64,000 nt of DNA from Strix aluco (lineage: Eukaryota; Chordata; Aves; Strigiformes; Strigidae): the NCBI RefSeq assembly GCF_031877795.1, contig NC_133946.1, positions 7,973,144-8,037,143 on the forward strand, read 5' to 3'. Both the position numbers and the translations under genes were made by a program. Positions 46,704 to 60,600 of this stretch are shown piece after piece. The notes below the pieces were generated by a model, which was given only the letters and a program-made list of their open reading frames with translations, was not told the DNA's origin and did not search any database. Every line of letters begins with the position of its first letter. Positions within the stretch are counted from its first letter, which is position 1.

Positions 46704-49700
46704 CTGTAAAAAAAGACAACATGAAAAATACATAAAAGCGAATATTAAATGCAAGCATATTTTATATTAAGACCATATATCTTAGCTTCAGAAAACCACC
46801 ATTAAGTAAGATCCTAGACTGGGCATACACAACTATAAATTTATGAATCTCCTTGTGTTCACTCTGCCTTCAATGATGCCCAGAGACAATTATCCTAGCT
46901 TCAAATCTATCTTAGGTGTGTCTTCTCTGAATCATCAAATACTCCTTTCACAAAGCTAAAACACAGCTTCACAGAACTAAAATACAGCCATATTGTCTTC
47001 TGCTCCTTAAGGAAAAAGTATACCAGAGAAACACTGCATTCATTAATCTGAAGCATGGAATATTAGAGGTTGAAAGCTTGTCTTCCAGGTAAATTCTGTG
47101 CAAATCACCAAATGCTCTGCACAGAAGCAGCATTTGCTGGGATGTAACAGGAAAAATATCTACTGATATCAAAGCGTGGCTAGAGGAAGACGACTGCAGC
47201 ATCTCCAGTTTGCATCACTGTTGCCTGTGACACAGCTGCACTGCCAGTGAAGAAGAGACTTCAGTTCCCTCATTAATAGTCAATGGGAAAGTTCTCAGAA
47301 GTACAAAAGTGTCTTAGAAGTAAACATGCTCAAGAGCAGATTATCAATCATTCTAAAACTGATCCTCAAACTTATGAAGCATATCTTTTGACTCTAGCTT
47401 CAAACATCCACCCCAAAACGTTGCTTCTGTTTCGGCCACTTAGTTCCTGTAACTGCCGTTGGAACCTTAGTCTTCCTCACACATACCTGTATGGATTTGC
47501 TTTTTTTTAAATCAACCATGTGGAGTATTGAAGATGAAATCTTTCAAAGTGGGTATCTATTGGACCGTAGTCCTCAGAATAGAGGACTACAGCACTTCCA
47601 CACAAGAGCTCCTGGAGACTTACGGGTGGGTATGCACCAAGCAGAACTTTCTCTGCTTTTGGGTCTGCCCAGGTTGTCTGTACAACACACGCACACTAAG
47701 TCACTTTGTCCAACACTTCCCAGAAACACAGGCCGTGGAACGCAGCTGGGACCTTACCGCACACGTGCAGTAAGCCCAGTGATGCCCAGAAGCACTGTAC
47801 TTATTGCGCAGGTGCTATCTGCAGCTCCAGTGTACCTGCACAAGACACCTGGAACATATCTCAGATCTCGGCTGGATGGCTGCTGTGGTATACTTGCCAC
47901 AAAGCACCTGGACAACACTGCTGGAGCAGGCTAAGATGCCCATCTACATCTACCTCATAATCCAGCACTGCTCTGTGCCATGATCCTCTCAGCACCTGAT
48001 GTAGACAGTCACAAACCAGCACAGACCTGGCAAACTTGGTTCACCTGGAGACCACACCTCACCAATTAGGAGACACTGATTTAGACAGAACCCATTCCTA
48101 CAGGATTAAGAGATATTTAGAGTCTAGGGTTTATTTAGAGTTAATGTTATCACAGTGAATATGAAGAAAAATGTCAAACCATACTGCAACTATACATGGC
48201 CTTCAGCAGCAGTAGCAGCTTAGGGTACTCCTGCTCCTACGGCATTGCACACCACCTCTTCAGTTGTACTGGGGGAACTGCACTCTCAGAGATAGGATGC
48301 TAGAGCTTAAAAAAACCCCCAACCACCAACACAACAGTTTTACAAGCTGTTTTTAAGCTATGCAGTCTTCTCCAAATGTCTCACAGCACCTCTAATACAA
48401 CTAAAAGGCTACTGCACTGTGGCACAAACAGAAACATGCTGCTAAAGGCAAATGCCTGGTCAAACCACAACCTCATAACAAATGCCTTCAGAAGAGGATG
48501 CGGTCTGGCGAGCATTTGTTTCAGTCCAGAGAAAATCCAATCCAGCGAGACAGTCACATCAACACAGAGATTAACTCTGGAAGGACATCCCCTACAAGGA
48601 AGGACATCCCCTACAAGGACATCTCTTTATTCCTATCTACTATTATTGACAAGAGATTGACATATCTGAGCTGGCTCTTGGGTCATGCATGTCTCCCATC
48701 AACAGAAAAGCAGTGTATTATACACTGCAAAGCATGAAGGCCCAATTTAATAATAAAATATATCAAGATAAATGATGGTTTCACTTAAGGGACATGCCAG
48801 ATACATAATACCAGAGCTGAAGGGAATGCTGAGAGAACAGAGACAGCAATGGCCCTCACAGCAGAATTATAGAATTTCACTGTTTATGACAGCATAGAAG
48901 TTACGTATATTCACAGACTTACAGGTAAATCTGTATCACTACAAACGTATGGATTCTAATTTGTTGTATAATATTAAAAAACTACAGGGCCAAGAAGAAA
49001 TAAGCAAAAAAACAACATGTGCAACTCATTTCAACTGACTATGAAAATTAAGCTCAAAAAATCTTCTTTACTGTCATTCTAGAAATCTAGATTCTTGAGG
49101 AAATCTAAATCTAGTGGACGAGGTCCAATTCAACTCTGCTGCATTTCAATACATGACAATTTGAACAGTCTGGTAAAATTCAAGACTGAAATTGTAAATC
49201 AAATGAGGGAACAGTTAAATTGAGCCTCAGTGTCTTGTCTTTGAAGCTTCATGTATTTCTAATGTAGTATTTCAATTACATAGTTAGCAATGTGGCTTTG
49301 TTGTAATCAAAAAAAATTTCCAATCAAATTTCAAGATTGATGTGCCCGAGGCTTGCAATACTGAACATCTGCATTTCTCACGGGGCATACTGTAGAAATG
49401 AAAGGTCTATTGGAGTTTTCCTTTATAAGCAGCCATTGACAAAAATTAAATGTTCTAAAGGACATGGCTTATCTAATGATAACCAGAAATAAAGAAAGTA
49501 TCTTGAATTATCCTCACATAAGATCTTCAAATAAAACCACCCATCCAAAAAGAAAGTTTACAACTCTTCACAGCGTTAGCCTAAGCTGCCATCACAGCCA
49601 TTATGCTTGCACTGGTGCTTCAGATGGAATGTGGCTTTCTCACATCACTGGAAGCAGGATGATGTAGCATAACTGTATGGGTATTATGGGTGTCAAGACA

Positions 49701-50541
49701 AAATGAAATGCAAAACACTGCAACTTGAAACAGACAAGCTACTCAATGTCAAATTAAATTGAAAAATAATCTTAACGGAACCTTTCACCAATATCAAGGC
49801 TTTGATGCATACTGCATCAACAAATTAATTCCTGACCAACTCAATGCTAATGTTAAAATAATGTGTGGGGTAGTCATGAAGAAACAGAAGACAGATAAGA
49901 TTTTTGTTTAAAAAAATATTATTAAAATAAAAAAATTCAACCCAGCTTAGACAGTAACTTTACTTAGGGTTCTTCTACACAGGCGAATAACCTGATGTTG
50001 ACTCTCACAACACACTGCCCTAATCCACACAACTGTAAGATCGGTTTGGGTTAGACATGTGAATCTAAGTATGGCAGGTCAAGCTATGCCACTGTCATCA
50101 GGAAAAGCTGAAATAACTCTCCTGTCATCAGTTTATAATTCGATCCACCACTGGAGTATTTCCAGGTTTGTTACATATACATTGGTGCAAGAACTCTTCA
50201 GTAATCTTCAGGCAAGAAAACTCTTATTCCTGCGATATCTGCATGGATAAAGCCTTCAGGTATGACTTTTGCAACAAAGAGACTCGTATCACAATCGCCA
50301 AACTTTCTGCCAGACAGCTTTTTTTTCCCAAATGTTAAATTTTTGCTACTGTTGCGTGATGTACTGAGTATTTACAACACTGGCCAACCTGTTTATGTGA
50401 AATTAAAGGTAAATACAAAGACCTTGATGTAGGACACTAAATAGTAAGTGCTCCACAAAACACAGCCAGGCTTGGCTTGAAGAGTCCTCATCATTCAGCT
50501 CTGACTAACATCATTGCACAATCAACGAATTTATTGCCTAC
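46704..50541 (-). other. NAV3: NAV3 intron, 3.8 kb
   Basis: Donor CGCAG|GTAGGC, acceptor TTTACAG. It contains a tandem 19-bp repeat (48579..48623) and a GC-richer patch at 47500..48060 with a 147-codon plus-strand frame that I do not accept as coding. A GGGTTCTTCTACACAGG block at about 49968..49984 resembles the start of bird/reptile DNA-transposon-derived repeats, but weakly. Confidence 0.75.
48579..48623. repeat. 19-bp tandem repeat, 2.4 copies
   Basis: The unit GGAAGGACATCCCCTACAA occurs twice without mismatch and is followed by a partial third GGACATC. A recent minisatellite-like duplication in an intron. Confidence 0.9.
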
Positions 50542-51244
50542 CTGCGCAAAGTGGGAGAGGCCACATCGGGGTACTTGGCTCCTTGCTGGTGGGTACTTTG
50601 AGCTCCGCTAGAAGCAGTCTGTGATGCAGGGTTCACTTTAACAGAATTACATGAGGCCACGCTTTCGTTGTCAGACGAAATCCCTTTCTCTTTATCAGTC
50701 TGATTGACTAATCCTGGCAGAGAGTTTCCAAGGATTACCTTGGCAGGCTCTCTCATTTTAGGGACAGGCAACCCAGCTGACTTGCTGCTTATGTTGGAGT
50801 CTATGCTACTTGTGCTAGATCTATTCCCAGCTCCACTTCTGCTACTGGATTTACTGGGCCGGGGTAAACTACGATACTGAAGATTAGTTCGGGCACTAAG
50901 TGCTAAGTAGCCATCATCCTGGTTCTGTGAGCCATCAACACTAGTCTTCCGACCAGTGGTCCTACCCATGAGTCCAGATGACTTTGGGATTTTTCCCAGG
51001 GTAGCCGATCTACTGGTGATAGTTGCCCCACTGGCAGTGATTATAGTCATGCCTACAGCTGACCCGCTCTGTTTCTTAAATCCAAATGTATTAGCATTAG
51101 CAGCAGTTGTTCTAGAGTTACTTGTGGGAAGCTTTTTGGATTCATCACCACTGCTGCGTCCTGCATCTGATGGGGAACGTTTAACATGTCCAGCTTTAGG
51201 AGATAGTCTACCCTTTTCTGATACCTTGGCGTCATCAGTTTTCC
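50542..51244 (-). CDS. NAV3: NAV3 largest exon in window, residues 144-378
   Basis: 703 nt, acceptor TTTTTGTAG, donor CGCAG|GTAGGC. Begins KTDDAKVSEKGRLSPKAGHV, then KRSPSDAGRSSGDESKKLPT, then FGFKKQSGSAVGMTIITASG. It contains the conserved RSATLGKIPKSSG, DDGYLALSARTNLQYRSLPR and RSSTSSIDSNISSKSAGLPV blocks and ends AKYPDVASPTLR. A basic Ser-rich linker, of the type that binds microtubules in this family (inference). The Met at 51050 is internal. Phase 1 in, phase 2 out. Confidence 0.97.
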
Positions 51245-52162
51245 CTACAAAAATAGAAAAAGAATTCTAATATTTAATGACTTGAAAACATCAAGCAAAT
51301 GATGAAACTCAAAGCAGCATGAAAAGCAAAAGCGTGTTAGCCACCAGAGTGTGGTTAAAAGTTATGATCTAGTCTGCACTGAACTTACATGCCACTCTGG
51401 TGAGTTATACATGCAGACTTGCCAGAGGAAGTATGTGGTGTGTTTGCCCCCAAGACTACGAAAAGCAGAACAGTCTTATGTAATAGTGACAGATAAGAAA
51501 AAAAAATGTTTCCCTCTGTATCTATCACAGATTGATCCTTTTTTATCATTAGACAAAAGTAGCGTTAGGCCATTAGTAAAATTTTGCTAGAAAGCATTGT
51601 TCAAGAAAGTATCTCACTGAACTTTTTCATGTACAATTGTGTACATGACCAAATAAGAGGAGAGATATTAACTTACATTAGTAGATTATGGAAATTCAAT
51701 CAATTTTCATTCACACATCTGCAAGTGCTAAAATCACTAATACATTTCTAAGAAAATCCAGAACTAGTGTTTAGTATAAATGAACATGCTGGTTTAGTAT
51801 GGGAAAAAAAAATAAAAAATCTCCTCAAACACACACACTGTATGTTCTTAAAATTAACCGTGACTTTACAAGCTGAAATTATATTATTTATTCTTCATAT
51901 GATAATACTGTGCCCAAAAATAGCTTGGCTTCAGATTAGAGTTGTCATGAAAACAACTTGCACGGTGTACTAATTCAAAATATTCATTTTCAAATGAACA
52001 GAAATAGAAATGTGAACATACGAGATACTGCACAGGTTAAAACAATACCTAAAAATAAAGACAGGATTACCTGAAGTTCAGGTTCTGCCTCTGGAAAGTA
52101 TTTAAACTGTTTTCATACCGAACACACTTTTGGGCTTGTTTATATCTTACACCTTTTCTCAC
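51245..52162 (-). other. NAV3: NAV3 intron, 918 nt
   Basis: Donor ACAG|GTGAGA, acceptor TTTTGTAG. No repeat or coding sequence recognised. Confidence 0.85.
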
Positions 52163-52454
52163 CTGTTCCAGGTGTCTTTAACGTGCCTGAGGTGGTTGAA
52201 GGTTTAGTCCTTGGTGTGGTAATGCCAACCTGAGCTGACATGCCCCGTCGCCAGGAGCCCGTCTGTGAAATAACAGTGTTCTTCCTACCAGAAGTGCTTT
52301 TATCAGATTCATCTGACACATCAGACGGATTCCGCCTCCATTTAGATCCTGGCTCCATTTTTATACCGCTATCAGATCCTCCGTCTGATTTCTTGACTTC
52401 ATCACCAGACCATAAGGAATTCCGCTCAACCTGGGAATGCTTTTCTGCATCAGT
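52163..52454 (-). CDS. NAV3: NAV3 exon, residues 47-144
   Basis: 292 nt, acceptor TGTCCTAG, donor ACAG|GTGAGA. Product TDAEKHSQVERNSLWSGDEV, KKSDGGSDSGIKMEPGSKWR, RNPSDVSDESDKSTSGRKNT and so on to TLKTPGTG. GIKMEPGSKWRRNPSDVSDE and QTGSWRRGMSAQVG are conserved NAV blocks. Phase 0 in, phase 1 out. Confidence 0.97.
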
Positions 52455-55400
52455 CTAGGACAGATAAGGAATTGCAATACAACCTTCAGAGCAAGCCTTT
52501 CTTTTAAGAAGCTTCATAAATGAAACCATCAAACTGATTAATCAACTGAGCAGTCATCTCTTAAGTACCAACAAACATAATACACCTGTGATAAAGAAAT
52601 GTCACAGCAAGAAACGAACACCAGCAACAACACATTTTTTAAAATATGCTAGGGAAAAAAAATACAAATAGCGTAACAGCCATGCCCCTCAGAATAACTA
52701 AATAAATAAATAAACACCCTGAAAACCCCCCACTTGATTTGTAAAGGACATATTCAAGCTCCATGACATTTATAATCCTCCATCTCGAATTTCTGATGAA
52801 CCCTTTTACTGCAATGCCAAAAAAACGTTTCAAACCTGTGCAGCCAGCTTTCCTTTGTTCTTGCTGCTTTCCTATCTCTTGTCTGGCAATCTTATCTCCA
52901 CAGCATGAGGAGGCAGAGTTTTGAAGAGATTTGAAGGTGCGGAATGCTGTTCATTTTAATCTACCATAGTAGAAGGACACCCAAGAACTGAAGAACAACT
53001 CCCCAGCAACTTCCTAACAATACTCAAGACTGACTTAAATTACCTTAGTTTTTAATGTATATTCAACTCTCACAAACTGCTTTTTTCCCTATTATTTGCA
53101 CAGACTGACTGTACTACCAGTCTTTTATGGAGAATTTTGCAAAGCTCAAAATCAAATATAGAATTTTCTCATTAGCAAGACTTTGCCAAATTCTCAGAAA
53201 CACTTAAATAAAATCTGTAATCCCATATATATAAAAAATATATTCTCCATACGTTAACGTTTCCTACTGCTAATGATTACTCTTGTAGAATTCTATTTCT
53301 CCTGTCAAATGCTGTTGATTAATTTGGGCAAATTTTGTTATACCACAATCAACTATTTTGTGATCAGGCACAAATGACAAATATCCACACATTTGACCCT
53401 GATCCAGATAAAAAATTCATAGCTGAAGTGTTCTGCAGCCATCATGGTACCGTGAAAGAGACTGACAATTCAACACTTGATCACGAAGCTCCCAGTACAG
53501 AGTTGGCGAATTTTGCTAAGATGTTGAGTGCTATCTCTTCCCTGCAGCCTCAGCAGAAGATGAACGAGCATGACCATCTACCATGCTTTCAGCAGAATGT
53601 TATATTTTATTTTTAAGTTCCTAAAGTGTGTTTCAAGTTTATGACTTTTCTCTTCCTACCAGATCACACCATTAATATTAAAGAATCTAGGGAAGCTATG
53701 GTTTCATTTCCTCTGCTTTTTACTATAATTATTTTTTTTTATAAAGCTTGAAAAACAAGTTTAAGCAATCAGTATGTGAAAACTGACACCACACATCACA
53801 ATGGTCTTTCTTCAGTCATGTGTAAGAGTTAGTTATTTGCCTGCATATTGAGTCATTAGACTAACAAGCATTTGCTGAATTATGGATTTAGATATTATTT
53901 TCTTGTACCTTCCTCGTGCTATGCAAATGTTGTTTCCTTGCCACTCCATTCAAAGAGAGCAAGTCAGCATAGGCTTGAATGAAACACTGCTTTCCAACTT
54001 CCTTCTTTTTGTATGGCTGCAAGGTTTGGGGATGGTTGGTTACCTTTCTATTTATGACCACTGGTAGGTGTGGAATAAATTCAGTGAGACTGTTTCTATG
54101 TCTCGTGTTTCTCTAAAATCATAATTTCATGCAAACATCTCCTACATTTATAGATTTTTGAAGAGAGCAGAGGCAAGAAGTAACAAATAATCAACCAGCA
54201 AAACAACTTCAACATCATCCCTCGTGTTCTTATTAGTATTTTGCTTCAAGTGTCTTGTCTGGAATTGCATATTTACACTGTTAGTGTTCAACAGCAAGAA
54301 ATACATGTACTTTCTAGTAAATGGATTATTCTAGTTTTGGTTGACTATGAAATATTCCTGCACCTCTATTTCCCCTCCTTTATACCTGTAAGAATAGGAG
54401 AGTCTCAACAGAGAGAACAGCATTACAAGAAGTCCTCTATCTTTGTTCTCTTTCATTTCATTCTACTACTACACCATGGCCAGAGCTTTTCCATAGCCTC
54501 TGAAATGCTCCACACATCTACCCTTGAAGCCCTCTGGCCAGAGATGTTTCTGTTTAATGGTAAACAGTGAGCACAGCACAGAAACATGACTAAGGAATCA
54601 AAACCAAAACACAGTGAAACCTGGCTTCAGGATTGCAGCTGAAACTCCACCTGCCTGAAAGGCCTGGAGTGGGTGAAAGTGGAAATATTGTTTGCTGGAG
54701 GTCATGGCAAGCCACAGCGAGCATGAGCTGAGAGCAAAGCCTGCGGTCTGACTGAGCTGGGAGTAGCAGTAACCACTAGGATTTCTCAAATTTATTCCTA
54801 TGGTTTTGTAAATCTATTCATGAAGCTGTGAGCAGACCAAACCCATCTTTGGTCCAACGAAACTGAGAAGTTGTCTTGATCCAACAGCTTGAAGATGCTG
54901 CTGTTTCCCATTTAATGGAATTGTTTCCCTTCCATCTTCTGACCTTTTTAGCATTGCATGAACAAGTTTATTACTTGATCGCTTTCTCTCTTCCACCTTA
55001 TTTCAGTTAAATAAGTTATTTTCAAATGCCCACCAGATCTTAATTTCTCCTTAAAATAAGGTATATGATGTGACTTTAAAGGCATACTATATGCAATGCC
55101 CTGTAAAAGGTAACTTATCTAAGTCTGTGCAACATAAGGGAAAAATACTAGGTTCCCAGAAGTTGTATAGCTACATTAAGCGGTTTGGTGCTTGACACGA
55201 TCTGAGCACGACATCGATCACTAGCTTGTTCAGAACCAACTTGCAAACATCTTCATACCGTTGTTACAAAAAGGGACTACAATTATGAATGTCTACAAAG
55301 CTGGAGTTACTATCATATTTAAGTCCTGATTCTCAAAGATGGAGAAACTACGGCTTCTGGAGTATGGGGTACTCAGCAGCTTTGAAATTAGCTTCTTAGT

Positions 55401-57520
55401 AGGGACTTTTTTTCTTCCTGCAACCATACCTTCTTCCTTTGCAGAAATGATTCTGCCCAAGTTACTGATTTTATCAGCACACACTGACATGTTAGGGCTC
55501 TCTCCCTTTGATGTTACCGTATTATTTGTCTGGACTCCCAGCTGCATATGTATTGGCTTCAAACTCCCTCTTTATCTGAAATCCAACTTCCGTAACATCT
55601 CAAAAAGAGGTGGCAGAATCACAGCAGCTTAAAAGTTAAGTGCCTGCTGTTTAGGAGAACCAAAGCAGTGGATACCCCGAGAAGAAAATTCCACATCCCT
55701 CTGCAGATGTCTGCCAGTCCTTTGGGCTCCCCACCCAGGGGAACACAAACCTGGGCACAGGTCATCATACAATACTCCAGGTAAGACAGAGAAGGCATGT
55801 ATGCAGCATTCACTGTGTCATGAGCTCTGACAACTACTTTGGGCAGCAAAAAATCAACCCTGCAAGCTACGCATGGTTCCGTCACTCCAAGTTATTTGAA
55901 TTCTCCTGGCTGACAAGATTAGGATATTCTGTCTGAACGAAAATGAATTATTTTATGGACAGTAATTTGCAGGTAATAGTAATACCTACAATATTGTCAG
56001 TCATGAAAACTAAGGAGAGAGGCAGATCACAGACACACAGCAAAAAACTGCTAACACAACTTATACGTCTTCGCTCCTAGCTTCCTCTTTTAATGACTAC
56101 GCTCTACTGTCTGTACAAGCTTCAGCTGCTTTTCTTCTGGTGTATGTCTGCACTCTCTTGGATGCTGTAATAGTTGTGGAGGAGGAAGAGGAGTTCGTCA
56201 ACACAGATTTTGATCTCTCTGAGGTGTTTCCAAGAATCTGATCCATCAGAAGATAGAAGTCAAATGAGTTTCTATTTTTTTTCCTTAGGTTAATGTTTAG
56301 TCATGTCTCCCTTTTTCTTCCTTTTTTCCAACAGTATTACAATGTTGAGACAGTAACAATTGTCAAAAAATACTTCGAGTTGTCTATGTTACTCTCTCTG
56401 TTACACACTGAAAAACACGCCGATAGAGCTTAACTCCTCTCAACTTGTATGGGACTTGTATTAGCAGTTTCGAGCACACACGCAATCGCTGTGATTTCCA
56501 GAGGCTCACTGGAAATCTTTAATGTAGGCTCAAATATGCACTTCATGGCAAGGGAACAAAGGCTAATATATGCTTGCACCACAGTCCTGTAGGCAGAGTA
56601 ACACTTCACAGCAACCACAGGTCTACATTAAAACTTGATATTAAAAACAGATTTGAGGTCCAGTCATGAAAAGGACTGGAGAAGAATAAAAGAGGAAAGA
56701 AACAGAGGAGAAGGTTATACCTACATCCCCCTCCTCTACCTGCTGCAACGCCAAGTACTGCGTCCCGGCTGCTTTGACACACAACACCCAAGTCCCTTCA
56801 GCAGGTGGGTGTACAAAAACAAAGCTGGAATTCTTAGTCCTGCACTTTTCCAAACAAAATTCTATACAACTGGGGAAAAAAGCAGTTTATATTACTGCAA
56901 ATCTCTGTATTATGCAGTCTACTTGATGAATGAAAATCTGTTGGATACCTTCACTTGTTTTACCCTCCTTGGATGTGTGGTGTCTGGGCACAAAATGTAC
57001 ACATATGCTGCTGATGGATGTAAAATTTATCCTCCTATGAAATGCTGCCAAAAATAAAAAGCCTGCAGTAACATGCCACCCCGGAAGTTTAAAATAATCT
57101 ATTTAATTTGCCTAGCACACTTAACATTTCTGATGGAAGTGTAAACAATCTCTGAACTTTCATGTTGACTTAATTAAACTTTATTCTTTAAGAGAAAACT
57201 TAATACCTTTTCTAGAGCTAAAAAAAAAAAAAAATCCCATCTAGTGATGCATGCTTTCTGTGCAGCAGTGCCACCAGGAAGGCAGAAGCTGTTGCCACAC
57301 CATCGCAGCAGAGATGCCACGGATTCCACGTGTAGAGGAAATATTAAGTACATACCACGTATGATAAGGCAGTTATATTGCTTGACATTGCCTTTTCAGT
57401 GATACTGTCTGTACTGAAGGCTGTCTGTGTGTTCAAGTTCATCCAACTTAGAACAATTATACCTACTACAGAGAGAAAATAATAAATATCAGTGTTACTT
57501 GTCTAAACCAGAAGTCTTAC
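52455..57520 (-). other. NAV3: NAV3 intron, 5.1 kb
   Basis: Donor CACAG|GTAAGA, acceptor TGTCCTAG. AT-rich; an A run lies at about 57221..57234 and a short TA run near 53225..53242. The plus-strand frame 56635..57057 (140 codons) has no recognisable protein. No CR1 seen. Confidence 0.8.
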
Positions 57521-57659
57521 CTGTGCATCTAAGTTTTTGCGGGAGGAGGCAGGTGTGTTGGCATAGGAGCTGATAGAGGAGCTAGTGTTAATGTCATCAG
57601 TACTGAGATTATCTATGGTGTCACTGATCCCACTGCTGACAGAGCTGCTGTCATCCCAG
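57521..57659 (-). CDS. NAV3: NAV3 first exon in the window, residues 1-46
   Basis: 139 nt, acceptor CTTTTTCTCCAG, donor CACAG|GTAAGA. One base completes a split codon, then WDDSSSVSSGISDTIDNLST, DDINTSSSISSYANTPASSR and KNLDAQ. This acidic Ser-rich block is highly conserved in all navigators. The upstream exon that supplies the split codon is outside the window. Confidence 0.97.
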
Positions 57660-60600
57660 CTGGAGAAAAAGCACAACAAAGATAGAAAACAAGGGTCAAA
57701 AGACAGAACATCATTCAAAAGGAAAAGTATTATTTCTACAAGCCTTTTTCTACTCACAGCTGCCAAATGTAAACGGTCTGCTCATTTTCCTAACTCACCT
57801 TTTTGCACTTCAAGTCTAAATTCATACAGCTCATTGGCTGCCACAAAGCCTAACATATACCATCATTAAGCCAATAGCACCAATGGTGCAACTCTCCCTG
57901 ACCCAATTTAAAGTTTGTATGAGCATACAAACTTTCAAGTGACCCTCAAGATTTATGCCTGTAGTCTCAAAGCAGGGGAAGGTGGTGATAAGAAGTTTCT
58001 CCAGGTCGGCATAGTACTGACTTGGTGAGCCGGAACGCAGAGATGAAGCTTAAATGCAAGGAAAAAATCGTCCTGAAGCAATCGTTTGTACCTGGCTGTT
58101 ACAAAGACCTGGGCAACAACTTGGATCTACCATTGACAGCATCACCGGTCTCAGAAATTTTTAGCAATTGAAAGTTTAGTTGTTCAGATGGTACATAACC
58201 CTCCTGAGCTGTACCACACATCCTTTTCAAGATCTATCAAAAGCTTACTATTCAGGACTACCTTCTTCCAGCATGTGACAGCTCCAGCATTCCCTAGAAA
58301 TGAGAAATGTGTAACTGGAAGTTCAGGACACAGAAAGCACAAAAAAAAAAGGCCATACCTGAAGCGATTTGAGTGTTAGGACAGAATCAAAATGATCTAA
58401 AAGTCAAGTCAGACACTCCGCTCCTAAAATGCCTGTAAAAATAAGCTCCTTAAGGAAGAGATTTATGAACTGGCGTACAAGTGTTCCATCTCCAAGAACA
58501 ATAAAGATGGGATTGAAACACTGTCCTGAAAGTAGCTCTGTGAAGACATTTCAGTCCTGATGGATAACTACTGCTGGAAATGCATAAATACATATTTTGT
58601 AGATGATCTGCGAAAGCTAGAGGTAGGAGCTCATCTCCTGGCAGTTCTCTAACTATTTATCACCATAGCCTCAGATTTTGGGAGCTCCAGACTCTCCTCC
58701 CTATTGCATTTGTTTGCTTTACAAACTTGTAACAAAGAGATTGCAGTGAGTTTTTTGACCATAGCGTGAAAGCCATTCACAAATTGATGATATACTGGAC
58801 ATTTAATACATGCATTTAAAAGCGAATTGCATGTTGTGTAATTGAACTATGTACAGAAAGGCAGTCTCTGTCTGGTTTCTTGAATTTTATTCATAGCTTC
58901 ACCACTGATTTACTATATAGCCTTACCATATAACCTTTGGCAACTTTGAAATGAAAAGCATTTCATTTTTCTCACTTAGCTCTATAAAGCAGCTACCCCT
59001 ATGGGTTTTAATGACGCTTTAATAATTTTTAATTGCTTTTTGCTTACTTGGGAGTACTTTGTTCACCCACATCTACATAAGGCCTTTCAGGGAACTGAGC
59101 ACAGCTTAACCAGCAGCACAATTTGCTGAACCACATGAACAGCAGTGGCCACAGGGACATGCTTCTCTGCGTGCCTGCAGAGAGGGTTATTGCTCACAGC
59201 TGCTCTTTGCTACTGCTTTGTTCCCTGTTACGGTCCTCATCAATCTGCCAGCACAGTCATTTGTGCCAGTTCTCCCCATATCGCTGCAGTCAAGGCCAGC
59301 TGGGAAGCTCAGATCAACAGTTTCAGCAAGCCGGATTGATTTTGCCTGCAGGAAATTTGGGAGCGCTCAGCCAGGCGGCTCTGCTGGCAGAGGAGAGGGA
59401 TGGACAGGGACCGACACCAGGACACCAGGACCAACCGCTGAACCCTGCCCCAGGCTCCGTTTCACGGAGCCTTGAGATCGTCCTTCATCTGGTGTCCTCC
59501 AGCTTGTAAAAACACACTCCTGCCAGTTCTGCTTGACTTCCAGGAGTGTCCCAGTTTACAGGCAAGGCCCTGGCTTTGCAGATTTTCCAAACACTATTTG
59601 ATAAATCCACAGACACTCCAGCTCTCCTAATCAGAATGAAATGCTGTAGTCTACAGAGTTGGTGATGCTACAATTTAAAGGAAAGATTTTTTTTTTCTAG
59701 ATTTGCCTTCACCTGGATATTTTTAAAGAGGAATCCGCTGTAATACAAAATATAACTCCATGCACAATGAGACCCACTGAGTCTGAGAAAGCCAGCCATC
59801 CAGATTCAACACAACCATTTTATTTGCTATTTTCCAAAATCTTTCTCAGCATAAGTGAATGAAAGATGTGCTGACCATCCACAGAAATCCATGAAATGTA
59901 AATTGGGGACACACACAATCATATTTTTCCCCCCAGTGCCTAGTATGGAAAAATTGAAAACTTGGAAAAGAATTGACAGGCTTCTTTGAAGCACCTTTTT
60001 TTTTTTTAGAGCAGGCAATTAAATATTATAATGCAAAATATTTAAAGTTGTTATTACTTCTAAATTTCAGTTCTTAAAAAGAGGCCCTATAACTGATACT
60101 TACTTCTATTTCAAAACCTATAACATAAAGCAATTACAATCCCTAGATTTTATAAGTCTATAAGTTACAAAACAGTTATTAAAATAACTGCATAAAAGAA
60201 TATGCTCCTCATTTTCCAAAGTTTTGTGTAGCAACTTACATCATCTTTTCTATTTCTGAACCTATAATAAAATCCTAATAATAATAATATCAGCAATGCC
60301 AATGTTTTTCCATGTTTAACAGTTTAATTTCCTTCTTAGGGAGATATGCCAATGCCCCCCCAGTACAATAACATTCTTCTGTATGACTCATAGTTCCATC
60401 CTGAATGTACAGAAACATTACATTTCCAGCCATTCACCATTCTTAAACTATCACAGGTCCCAGTCAATCAGCATCTGAAGAATGTGTCTAATGTTAATCA
60501 TAAGCAGTTTGACTGGCATCAGCCAGTCCTGTTGACTTCAGTTGGGCAATCTAAGGCATTATGGAAGTATTTGAGCGCCCTTCTGAACTGGGACACGTGC

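Noticed and set aside
47491..47934. 147-codon plus-strand open frame in a GC-richer patch
   Set aside because: No recognisable protein, no splice or promoter evidence, and overlapping frames of similar length exist, as expected for chance in less AT-rich DNA.
56635..57057. 140-codon plus-strand open frame
   Set aside because: No recognisable protein or splice context; intron sequence on the opposite strand from NAV3.
59123..59509. Overlapping plus-strand frames of 64-128 codons
   Set aside because: GC-richer intronic patch; three frames are open at once, which argues for base composition rather than coding.
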